From Marsupella aquatica (Eukaryota > Marchantiophyta): DNA of 64,000 nucleotides. This document shows positions 24,651 to 36,300 of this stretch, one piece after another. The stretch lies in NCBI GenBank assembly GCA_973895155.1, contig OZ316898.1, positions 1,612,001 to 1,676,000 on the forward strand, written 5' to 3'. Position numbers and translations under genes: made by a program. The notes below the pieces were generated by a model. The model saw only the letters and a list, made by a program, of their open reading frames with translations. It had not been told where the DNA came from and did no database searches. Position 1 is the stretch's first letter. Every line of letters starts with the position of its first letter.

Positions 24651-27600
24651 CAGGGTTTAATGGTTATGGGCATGCCATTGGGAATGTTGGGTATGCTTGA
24701 CAAACTAGGGATTACCCATACAACTTTGTGTTCAAACAATGCATGAGACAAAGATTGGGCTATAAAGTTTTTTAAGTGATCAAAGCTGCGCAAATTTATG
24801 CAATTTAAGCTTCTGGCGACCAAAATTGGTTCTTTCAAATTTTTGATCAAAATTGTGACCTCGGTTAACTAACCAACATCAAATAGTGAGTTTAGATGCA
24901 TAGGTCGCTCGTGCCCCTATTTGCTTGTTCTTTGCTTTTTCCCCTGTGTTGAGTTTGTGTGCTCTTCAATATATAGCATGTTCATTCTACTACATGCCTA
25001 TTTTGACTTATCTAAAAGAATTGAAATGGGTAGACATTTTAATTATAAAAAACAAGTATTGAAGAATAATTATAAGAAAGTTAATGCAAACCTTTTTAAA
25101 AATGAAAAAAATATAATATTTGAAGACATTCACATTAATTTCAAGGTATTAGTCAATGTACTTGTATAAGTACAACAACACAATATGATTCAATTCAAAG
25201 AGAAGAGCGTGAACTACTGCACTTTGTTTGTAAAAACTTTTGCCTCTATTTGGGGCTCTCTATTTAGGTGACACCTATTCATCAATAAACCATGAATAAT
25301 GTAAATTCTATAACCAATGGCATTTAAGGTGCACTCATCAATGAATAGTGTACTAGTTGCTTGGTTGAAGGGTCAAACCTTCTCTCATGCAGGTAAAAAA
25401 AAATATCCCTCAAAATGCTAAGAAAAATAGGAGAGACCTAAATAAAAAGTAAGGACATTAAAAAAGTTAAAGGGGCTGCCAAAAATGACTAACTTCTAAA
25501 TAATACATAGCTAAAGCATGGACTAGGCCAAATGAACATAAAAATACATTCCAATCAAATTGAATGAGACAAGATAGCCAAAAAGTGTCCCGCCATATAG
25601 CAGCCTCAAAAACATTCTTTGCTTGTTCTTTGCTTTTCCCCTTGTGTTGAGTTCAAATAAGTGATTTCATTCCCTATGCTCCCAAGTCTGCTCCTCCTAC
25701 TGAAAACATTCAAATTTTAAAGTCTTTTCCTTCCCTTTTGTTATGTTTGGCACACATCGCAGGCCTCTAGGGGCTGGGTTTACCTCACGATGACAACAAC
25801 TTTTTGTATGAGTATTGGATTGTGGTTTTGCAGATGCTAGTGCGGATAGGATTGCTCGTGGTGGAGGGAAGCTTGAGAACATCCCTGCCCCCCCCCCCCC
25901 TGCTTGCTTGTATGACAACATATGGCCTGGAGCTGGGCACCCCTCACCTCGTTGGCAATATCCTCATCCTGAAGCACCAACATCTATCATTGTCTGCAAT
26001 TCCAGTGCTCAACTCTGCAAGTATCTCTCTCAAATGTTTTTTCAAGGTGGCCTCCCCAAACTGACAACCTAGAAACATTGGCTTGAATTGCAAGGTATAC
26101 ACAATTCCACACCCTCTTTGGAATCATTTGCTTGGGAGTACTCTTCTTGCCTCAGCAAAAAATAGCAAACTCAGTCCTGTAAGCTTTGATCAAGTGCACC
26201 ATCTGAATTCTGTCAACAATGGAAAGGGGAGCGAGATTTGTCTTAGCTTTCTTTTATGCTCTCTAAACAGGCAGTTTCCTGATATGCACTTGGCAAGGAC
26301 TAGCTCCCATCTCCCTCTCAAATCCATCTCCATCCTGGACTTCAACTCCATTGTTCCCTTCTTCCCTTTCCTCCTCCTTCTATGCTGCCACCAGGAACAT
26401 TTCAAGGATGAGACGTGAATTTGTGGGAGCTCTTGCTGGACCCTTGCCTAGTGCTCCTTGTGCTTCACTGACATCTTCATAATTATGCTCCCTCTCCTAC
26501 TGCCACATTCACTTCAACACCTGTTATCTTTTGCCACCCCAACTCCAATGGCATGTAGTGTACATGGTTCAGCAAGAAGGGGGGCTGTACCTGAACTGGC
26601 CTCAACAGCAACACCTCAGGGTTCACACTCTACGTCAGGTTCCAGTGGTGGGAACCATAGGCTCGCCAAAGCATAAATGTGATTCAAGCAGATGCTGTGT
26701 GTTCCATTGCTAAGAAGTTCAAGGTATCTTCAAACAAGCAAGATATGCTTGTGGATACAAAGAGAATGTAGGCACATGTAGTTTTGCTAAAGATGCCAAA
26801 GAATATAGCATTATTAATGAGCTGGAGTTCAAGGAGAAGCTCAAAGCTCTCCTCAAGTTTGAATCCTAGGTCGATGATCAACAATCTCATTTCCTTACAA
26901 GTAGCTTACCTTTTGAGAGTAGCTTGGATTTTATGATTATTGTTGGCTCATTTTAAGTATCTTATCTTTTTGGCAACTTGTATTCTTGAGGGGGTTGAAT
27001 ATAAAAAATCTTAAGAACCAAGTGCGATCCAAAATAGGTGTTTTTGATAGAATTAATTAAAATTTTAAAAAGCATAGAAGACAAATGAAGGTTTTATAAA
27101 TTGATGTTTATAGACTATTCTCTGATATATACCTTTTATATAGTAAAATAATTAATATTGAAAATGAAGAATACTCTTGCAATATTTTCTTTATAGAATA
27201 TGTCTATTTATATTAGGCTAGGATCGCATGTGGTACCCCAAAATACACACTTAGTTAACTCCCCGAGCTTGTATGTTCCGATTCATGTTGGGTCCTTTGG
27301 CAGAGTGCTCATAAGTCAAAATGCTCATACTTGCACCGTCTCCTTGAGGTCCTTTCTATTTATCATTTATTTTCTTTTGTCTCATTCTCCAAGGTAAAGC
27401 TCTCCTGTCATGTGACTCGGTAAAACAATAGATGTTGTTACTCAATGGAAGTTCTTTGTAGATCTGGTGATCATGCAGGATTCTGAGGGCAGTTTTGTCG
27501 AGAGGCGAGAAAGGAAAAGAGACAAGGAAAGTCAATGATTTAACGACTTTAAGTTAACATTCCGCCATGATAGACTGCCATGTCAATCAAGATAAAATAA

Positions 27601-27799
27601 AGCCTTGTCAATAGCTAGAGGTTGGATAGTAGCATTGTATGCGGCAAGTGGGGAGCATGCACTCAACAATTGTTTATTGGCTGGTATATCCGAGGACAAG
27701 GCTAATATTTTATATTTTAAATCCATAAAGCAAAGCTCAATAAGTTTTCATGTCCGTGACACAAATTATTCTGATGAATAGCTCAATACCCGTGAGTTG

Positions 27800-28180
27800 C
27801 AGAAAATATGTCTTGAAGAAAAAACATGTCATTTCGCCCAGGATGTTGTTAAGAGAAAAGATGCACTGACGCCCAAGACGTTGTTTAGAGAAAAGATGTC
27901 GTGTCGCCCAATTTGTCGTTAAGAGAAAAAATGTCGTGTTTGTCTTGAAGAGAAAAGATGTCAAGTTGCCAAAGATGTTAAGAAAAAAGATGTCACTATG
28001 CCCAAGATAAAAGATGTTGTTAAGTATAAAATTGTCCATAAGTAAAACTAAGGATGTTGTTAATCATATATGTTGTCAAGTCGATCTCCATTGTACAAAA
28101 GATGTTGCTGCGTCAAATGTGTCGTTGCATTGAAGGTGTTGTTAAATAAAAAATGTAGTTAAATAAAATATGTTGTTGCT
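27800..28180. repeat. Degenerate tandem array, roughly 35-45-bp units
   Basis: GATGTTGTTAAGAGAAAAGATG and variants (GACGTTGTTTAGAGAAAAGATG, GTCGTTAAGAGAAAAAATGTC) recur about nine times, separated by TCG(T)CCCA-type spacers. Unit length drifts and units decay toward the right. Confidence 0.75.
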
Positions 28181-28672
28181 TGAAAGATATCATTTTAAAT
28201 CCTATTTTTCCAAGAATGTTACTCTTGTTACAAGGAGCACTTAGGGCAGTTTTGCCATTGCAGAGCTACCAAAGATTTTAATATGCGCTTGATTATACTG
28301 TAGGAGGCATGCAACATGAGTACTTCCCCCCTATAACATACATGGAAATTGAAGCACATCAATAGGCTATCAAAAACATCCATTTGCAGCCGGTTTCTCT
28401 GAGGATTGGGTGTGAAGTGGTGAGTCTCCTTATCACAAACCATGAGTCCATGGGGATCTCAGGCAACAATGTCTGGGTCCATCTGGGCTTCACTCCTATG
28501 GGGCTAACTTGGTTATTTCCCCATTTTACTTTTTCTGGGCTCTACAATAAGTATTGGACTGTACATGTGTAAATGAACTCCTGAGCTCTCGTTTTAGGGT
28601 TTTGGGTTTGTAAACTCCTGAGCTAGAGCGAAGCTCAGCTGCAGAGTGTGGGCAAGCTCCAGTGTCCAAGCG

Positions 28673-30923
28673 ATGGTCGGAATGGCAGACGAGCAGCAAC
28701 AAAACGATAGCGATGGAGAAGGAGGAATTCCGGACCAGACAGACGAGGAAGGAGGAGTCATTTTTGTGCTAGAAAAGGCATCTCTGGAGGCCGCGAAAGT
28801 GGGCAAGGTGCGTGTGTTTTGCTTTTTGCATTCACAAAACTACTCATGAACCCTGAGTTTCGAACAAAGCGAGACGAATTGTCGCTGATCTTGAATAGTG
28901 GGGAGGGGGTTTTCGCGATTCGTGTCCTGATTTTGCTTCTCCTTTCGTGTGTTGAAAGGTTCGCTCTATTGTTGATTTGCAAGGGTCTGTTGGACTTCGC
29001 TGTACTCGTTGCAATTACTGAGAAGTTTCAAATACGCAATTTTCCTTGCTTCAGACATATCAGCTCCTAAACTGCGACGACCACGCGAATTTTCTTCGGA
29101 AGCACAAGCGAGATCCTGCACTGTACCGTCCTGATATTGTGCATCAGGTCTGTGTCGGAAACCGTGATTTTTTTTAAATTTCTGAAGAGGATTTGCGGCA
29201 TTTTTGAGGCAGCTACATTCCAACGTTGTTATCATATCTTCATATGTCAATTGCTTATCAGTGATGCGGCATCTTCTCTAAACCCTAAACCCTAAATTCG
29301 TCCCTTCTCGCCCCTTGCCCGGCAATTCGAATTGTTAAGCTGATGTTCGATTCTTCGGTGAAGAAATCAGGCTCTCTTGGCCATTCTTGATAGTCCACTC
29401 AACAAAGCTGGTCGGTTGAAGGCGCTGTACGTGAAAACTGATAAGAATGTGTTGATCCAAGTCAACCCCCACATTCGTATACCTCGGACCTTTAAGCGGT
29501 TCTGTGGCCTTATGGGTGAGTACAATCCTCATTCTCATTTGTATCCTTTCTTGTCAGTTTGTTCTATGCAATATTTCCGTAGCAATTGAGTGTTGAGATT
29601 AGGGTGACGGGTGAACAGTTGAAGGGTCCTGCATACGCCTGTGGTTTGGCCTTTGTCTGCGGAGAAGTGACATCTTACAACCAGGGGAGAACTCTTAGAG
29701 ATCTGCTCCTCTCAGCGCTCAGATATCTTTACCAGCTCAGCTTTGGAGTGGTGTGCATGAATGCAGTTCAATTATTGCAAAAGCTTAGCATACGGGCAAC
29801 AAATGGGCCTGATAAGCTACTGCGCGTCGTCAAGCAGCCTGTTACTCGATACCTTCCACTTGGTGCACGACGAGTTGGTATGACCTTTGTTTCAAATATC
29901 CTTTTTGTTGGTAACTTCTACGCTGCATCGTTGAAAGGCAGTGACCAGTTGCAAGTTTTGAAGTGTCGGAAGGTTCTCAAAGTGAGAAAATAGACGGATA
30001 TATGAAAGATTGTACATCCAAGCCACTGAGATCAGTTTGGTTGGTACCAATGTGCAGTATTAGGCTTGCTTACATTGGCTGGTTATTTTCTCAGGTTTAC
30101 ACGAGATGCTCGTTTGTTGTTAGTCGTTTCTGAGAAGTAAGATTGTGAACTAGTTCGTGGGAATTTGGAAACAGGAATGTCATTCAGCGCCCCAAAGGTT
30201 GTTCAGTTGAAGGAATATGTTGCTGCATCCGCGACCAAGCATAACTTGGTCTTTGTGGTCAGTTCTCCCATTACTTTTGTTTTTCTGCAACCTTCGCCTA
30301 TCCAATCAAGTGTCGACATCATGGAGCTTTTGATATTCTGGAGTAAGAAAGCTTTCTCATAGCACTTTGGTATGGCTGAATAGAAAGTGACAAATCGGTC
30401 CTTGGATTATTGGATTTACTTTGTTACCCCCGTCCAGCTCTGATGCTCTAGTCCATTTGTTTCCAGGTTGGGGCCATGGCGCACGGGAAGATAGAAGTTG
30501 ATTACCTTGATGATTTCGTAGCAGGTACGGTTTCCTAAGCTGATTCTAAGTGTGCCTTTGCGCTACTTGATCTTTTTGCTAGCAGGATGTTGCTGGTTAC
30601 GTGCTAGCAGCATTTCTCTTTGTGTGCCTTAAGTGCAATCCATCTATCGCAGTTTGAACGTATCCGTTTGGTGTCCATGTTTGTCCTCCAAGTGTTCATC
30701 AATAGACTTTGGAAATGTCAAGAGTGTTGCCCAAGGTTGTTCTTGATTCCCCGCTATATCTTTTATTGTCAAAATATTATGGCATTTTTTGGAAGGGTAA
30801 CCTAATGTTGATTGTTCGTGCTCCTTTGGATGGCGATGTGCAGTATCAGGGTACCCTCTTAGTGCGGCATGTTGCATTGGGCGTATTTGTAACGCCTTGG
30901 AGTTGCACTGGGGCATTTTATAA
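28673..30923 (+). CDS. EMG1: EMG1/NEP1, 18S rRNA pseudouridine N1-methyltransferase (7 exons, 234 aa)
   Basis: A SPOUT-fold methyltransferase that modifies a pseudouridine of 18S rRNA and is needed for 40S assembly in the nucleolus. Exons are 28673-28807, 29055-29147, 29371-29515, 29767-29877, 30175-30257, 30467-30524 and 30844-30923, all GT/AG, total 705 bases in frame. An acidic N-terminus (ATG at 28673; a second ATG at 28682) leads to [119 protein letters not shown] and a C-terminal [17 protein letters not shown]. These are the family's RNA- and cofactor-binding blocks in order. Length is usual for the family. Telobox repeats sit in intron 2. Confidence 0.95.
29278..29296 (+). promoter_or_regulatory. 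Telobox repeat in EMG1 intron 2
   Basis: CTAAACCCTAAACCCTAAA contains two overlapping AAACCCTAA elements. In plants, teloboxes in promoters or early introns mark many translation and ribosome-biogenesis genes, which suits EMG1. A regulatory role here is inferred from that association only. Confidence 0.55.
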
Positions 30924-33900
30924 ATGCAATTATAACATGCTTGGGCAATTAGGTTTAAGAAGTTACTCATTTGCATGTGGCACTGGAAGATGAGGACTAC
31001 ACAACCTGAATTGAAGGCCTTGGGATAATCCTCCAATGTAAACTATTAATAGAAAAACAGAAGAAAAGAAAATCAAAAAGCCTTAGTACTTGACAAAATC
31101 TACTAATGTTAGTCTCATTGCAAAGCTATTTCTAATTCTCCAGTAGAGCCCATGCGACTATGGACCTCCAAGAGTGAATTATTCATAGTGTTTGGAAGAC
31201 ACCCACATTCCTGGGACTACTGTAGCTTGCGTCAGTCAGGGATTGAATGACATTATTGACTGTTCGCCATATGAAGATTTGTGTTTGTGTGGGTTCGCCA
31301 TAACTTGAAATGTACTACCACCTGAGGGAACGGATGGTACAGAACGCCGGGAGGAGTATCGGCCACTGACGGTTGGCACAACCGGAGTTCGCGTATTCTT
31401 GGCTGAAGAGCTTGAATAGGAAGAATTCTGTAGTTGTGAAGAAGTGATCAGCTCTACATACAGATGTGGGGTCAAATGTTTTAATCGCCAGGGTGAATAA
31501 ACTTCAGAGTCTCGAGTCATAACATAGATGCAGACGGGTATGTCCTTGAAGAAAAGCATGGACGTACGTAAACAGTGAGAGTCCCGAAGACTTACACCCC
31601 TGATCGAAATTCAAGAATGAGCAGCCAAGCTATCAGTAGAGCTTTTTTATTTGAAAATCTGTTGTGTTCTTAAAACTCCTCCCAGACTCAATTGCGTTGA
31701 GACTTTTTGACACATAAAAATCGTTGCCAAGACTCACAGGTGGTATTCACTTGTCTATACAACCTTTTTCTGTTTTCCTTTGAAGTCTGTAACGTACAAG
31801 ATAAACACCATTCCGCACCACCTCTGACCTGATACACACGAGAGCCATAGTTTTAACTTTGCACTTCGCTAACAGTAGTGCTGCACTGCTATGTTACCTG
31901 TCTCGAACCTGTTGTAACCACGACCTTTCAGATTCTCCACAAAACTTGGCAATGTATACATGGCTCCCAGCTGAAGATGGATGGCTATGGGGAGTTCTCC
32001 AAAGGTATGGTTCCTTTGTGGCCCTTACTTTTCTTGCTGGAGCACAAGGACTCGTATACAATACCCAGCAGCATCAAGTTTTCGTCTTCATGCCTGTAAT
32101 CCCCTGTTGCACACTTGACACGGGGAGATGAATCTATGGTCCCAAATTTCTGTCACGGATTAGGACATCTTATCAGCTCGAGCTCAAATAGTGAGCTCAT
32201 ATTCTATTCAATATTGAGGACAATTTTCATCACAGATTTTCTGGACTGACCAGGCATGACAAGCGATCCACATTCTGGAGAAAGCCAGAGTAATTTTGGG
32301 CCTAAAATGAAGATTTTTTTTGGTCACATTCCTTTCACAAAGTGAAATTACGGGGCAGGCCAAGAGAACATTGGATGGGAAAAATGCAATAGGAAACACA
32401 GAAAGAACCCATCAAGCTTGGTGGCCAATTCATTCTGTTTCGTTTCCCCCAGGAGATATGTTTCCACTTCATGTTCCAGAACATTGAATCACAGAGTGTA
32501 CTCCAATTGAACAAGGAAATTCAAAATTATAGCCCAGGGTTGACAAAGTTCTAAGACTAAGCAAGTTCGTGATTGAATTAAATCTTACGCACTCTTAGTG
32601 GGTGTGTTGAGGCTACTATATTAATAGTTGTTTAAAGATGATTCAAGGTTGAATTTGAATTTGACTAACCTACTGGCAAGCAAGTCTTCCTTGGCATCAT
32701 CTTTGTCTAGTTCTTCTGACTTAGTTGGCTCAGTATTGGGTGGGATGAGGATCTTGAGTGGCACCAGGCCGACTCACTCTTCAGGAACTTTTGTCTCTCT
32801 ATAGTGTAATTTGCTATCAAAGTCTACCTTTCATGATCTCCATAGAGTGAAGCCATAACGAGTAAGTTTTCTAGTAACATTTTTTGATAATTAGTCTATG
32901 TTGTGAATCAAAAATAATGTGCATGGGGGGGTGGTATGGCAGCCCTTCCTGTGCCTATGCACACGTAGTGGGCAAGTATAAAGAATGAGGAATCTGTTTT
33001 TATCATGGGTGTGTGGACTCTTTATGGAATTAGATGGGACAAAACAAAGAGATGTTGACAATTTAAATAAATACATCTCAGTCCGAATCTACTGTAAGTC
33101 CAATAACATGAAGTTACCCTAGTGTTGGGGACACCTCACCATACAACTGCTCGTTTCAATTGGTCAGTAGATTTAATTTCCAGGAAGCGCAACTTACCAA
33201 AAAAAATAAAATTCACCTATTGTGCAATTGCATTATATATAAATATAGCATTCTCATTCTGGAACATGCTTGAGTTTTTGTTTGGTGTGATTTGAAAGTA
33301 AATAAAATATGAGAACATAACTAGAAATATTGGTGCACAGTGACCAATGAAAAGTACAATCAAGGATGCTACGATGTCTGCACTTAATTCAATGTCCTCA
33401 TGAAGACACCCATTTCAATAAAATCCATAAACTTAAGAAAGAAAGACATAAGGGGAACTTAAGACACAATTAGAACCATTTTTCACATTCATGAGAATAC
33501 TTTGTTCAAGTGGTGGAGCCTTTGGTTCATCATAAATCACAAACATTAAAATATATAAAGGGGTTACCAAAATAAGTTCAATATACTCTAGAATCCTAAA
33601 ATTAAAGGGGTCCATAAATTAAATAAAAATGTATATTATACACAGGCTGCCCCTTGATAAGGCACATTGAAATATTAAAAACATATGACACCAAAACTCT
33701 GAAGAAGACAAAATTTGAAAGGTGAATTGACCATATAGCATAGTCATCCAAGATGAATTGACCATATAGCATAGTCATCCAGGAACATGAAAAGTTATTT
33801 TGTACTCTAGCAAAAAGTTTAAATTTTTAATGAAATAATTTTTAATGAAATACAAGTGATCTAATTTTTTTGTGACAAATATAAATAGGACATTGATTAG

Positions 33901-35999
33901 GAAGCCTGACATTGAAAAGTTGTGCACATAAAATACAAGAATAAAAATACACATGTAAAAAAAAGTAATAATGAATAAAAAAAAATTAAGTCTATGGTAT
34001 TGAGTTCTGCACATACTATACACCAGTAAAGATATTTATGTGCTTGTCTTAGATAATGACACTCAAATGCATTAAAACCATAAATTTAGGACACAAAACC
34101 ATGAGTGAACTTAAAGACATGAGGAATGCACTTTAATTAGATCATTTCTTTTTCACTAAGGGCTAGAACTTCCGTGAGCTTTGTTAAAGATGGATGATCA
34201 AAAGTATAGCAAAGATTGAAAAATTTAGAGGGGTGCCAAATTAAATTCAAAATCTAAAGTATACAAGGGATGCAGTTTGGTAAGACACATTGAATTAAAA
34301 TACACAAAAAAAGAAGTTTGAATAAAACAAAATATTAAAAGATGAATTTATTTCATAATAAGAAGTTTCAATAAGACAAAATCTGAAAGATGTATTAACC
34401 ATATAGCATTTCAAAATTTTCACACATTCTTTTTGTGTTGTAGTATAATTTCCACACATATTACTCACTGAAACCTATTTGTTCCTTTTTCCAAGAGTGT
34501 GTGAGTGGCTAGAAATTGTTTGCTAACCAAGCTCTGTATTTGTGCGTATTGTATGACATTACCCCGAGACAACTTTGTGAACTTTGTCGATGGTACCGAT
34601 CATGAGCTTTGACTTAATGACTTGTGATCATGCTGACCCATTAATGCTGCTCAGCTATAAACCTGCTCGAATTCTATTCACTGAGCCACTGAGGTAGTCA
34701 GAGTTGTGATCAAGTTGATGAGCAGATTGCCCATCTCCAATCACCGTTTCACAGTACTCGTAATTATATAGGAGCCGCACCTACTGGAGAAATCCTCCAC
34801 TCTCCGTTTTGCAGCTCTGTTTCTACCCAGCTCCGCGTAATTCAGCTGTAGATGGTACCCCTGTTTTTTTTTGTTCTAGGGTTTAGGGTTTAAGGGACCC
34901 TAAACCTAAACTGAATATACTTATTGACAGGATCTATGGTCGGAATATACAATAGGAACTGGATATGATTGTTATTTTCTTTGTTCGTAACATTATATAC
35001 CTGGGATACAATCTTGCCCTCAAGTACCAGAGTTCAACCTCACATCCAAATTTAAATAAGATAAAAATAGAGGAGAGTGCAAAACTTCCCCAGGTGTAGA
35101 GTTCGAGTCCATCATGCTTCACAAATACGACACGCTCTACTTTTGGATTTAATAACACAATTATGAGTGATTCGTGTCAAGCTACAAATCAATGAGTACA
35201 GCTGGGCCTTGTAGCTAAGTGTCAAATTATGTCATTATTTCTTGTGTACCATTCAGTTGATGCTCCCACCTAATATGCATAATTCAAGCCTGGTCCCTGT
35301 TTGATGATTGTGCTTCGTGGGGTGCTTGTGGTGTGTTCCTACTGCTTACTCTCAGGCTCCCAGCGACTCAGCTCTTCCTACTGTTTGATTGAGTACATTT
35401 CGTTGATCAATGTGAAGTGGAATGGCACCTAATTACTGGCACTATTTTGCGTGTGTAATTATTGTTCCTTGATGTCGGGAGCCATCTATGTGGGGAGCCA
35501 TCTATGTGGGGAGCCTTCGTTATTAATTTACACTGGCCAGAATATGTGTTTATGCACAAGGAGGGCTCCCTATAATCAGATTGCCATTCTCGCCCCAACT
35601 CAGAAGAAAAGGCTCCCTATAACCAGACTCCCATGCTAATGAATCACAAGAATAGTCCATGACTAACTCTCTCAGGAAGGTCTTGGTCACTTTTGGCAAA
35701 AAATTACTAATTTTTTTGGTCATCATCCAAGGCCTGTCTTGGCCACTTTTGGCAAAAAGTCACTAATACAGTATTTTGTCATCTATATCCATTAGTCAAA
35801 TCCCCACCTAGTCACATAGCCCATTGTTTAGTCAAAGTAGGACTGTTTTGTGAAATGTTAGTCTTTGGCACTCTTATGAAAATTCTATTGGTCTTTTTCC
35901 TTCAACCTCTTTTTACTACCGATTCCCCAAATTGACCATTAGTCTCAATCTGTCCCCCAAACTATTTTAATTATTACATGACTCTCTTTCCTCTACTTA
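30924..35999. other. AT-rich intergenic region downstream of EMG1
   Basis: No supported gene. A minus-strand frame at 31236-31559 has a Ser/Pro/Thr-rich end (RYSSRRSVPSVPSGGSTFQ) but no partner exon. A 31-bp direct repeat occurs at 33723-33781. An inverted telobox pair lies at about 34876-34915 (TAGGGTTTAGGGTTTAAGGG then ACCCTAAACC). At 35480-35520 CCATCTATGTGGGGAG is duplicated and at 35670-35780 GGTC(A)ACTTTTGGCAAAAA occurs twice about 65 bases apart. Confidence 0.45.
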
Positions 36000-36300
36000 A
36001 CCCGAGCATTGGGGATATTCCATATCCCGAGACACCATGCACATGTGAACACCATACAAAGTAATCGACATAGTGAGTACATGGTTCACCTCACGATTGA
36101 GGCTATGTCCACGGGAAAACAAGAGACCTTTACTTCTCTCTTGCTCCACTCCAACAATGAACTGAAGATCCACCAGGGGCTGACATCAGCCCTGGTTATA
36201 TACAACATGCATCACTGTTAACCTAAGCTAAATCCTAACCTGACTTAGCCTAACTATGGTTAGCCCTAGAGTCACAAGACTAAGAGCAATACTCAACACC
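36000..36300 (-). mobile_element. LTR-like fragment, inverted relative of 24330-24650
   Basis: Read on the minus strand it shows TAGGGCTAACCATAGTTAG, CTCTTGTTTTCCCGTGGACATAGCC, AGGTGAACCATGTACTCACT and GTCGATTACTTTG, matching the fragment at 24330-24650 in order. No gag or pol sequence is next to it, so it is a solo LTR or a truncated copy. Confidence 0.55.

Larger units (their letters stand above)
23217..28672. other. Long AT-rich intergenic region with repeat relics
   Basis: Contains an LTR-like fragment (24330-24650), a run of twelve C at about 25889-25900 and a degenerate tandem array (27800-28180). Frames at 25804-26072 and 26190-26713 are interrupted and overlap in several registers; none shows a family motif. 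The last 110 bases are the EMG1 promoter and 5'UTR, containing a TTTTAGGGTTTTGGGTTT box at about 28593. Confidence 0.5.

Noticed and set aside
25889-25900. Homopolymer run of C as a frameshift site in a gene at 25804-26072
   Set aside because: Flanking frames show no family motif; more likely a simple repeat in non-coding DNA.
30644-31036. 130-codon minus-strand frame
   Set aside because: Overlaps the last EMG1 exon and intron in antisense and lacks any motif.
31236-31559. 107-codon minus-strand frame with a Ser/Pro-rich end downstream of EMG1
   Set aside because: No ATG context, no partner exon and no family; kept only as a note in the intergenic entry.
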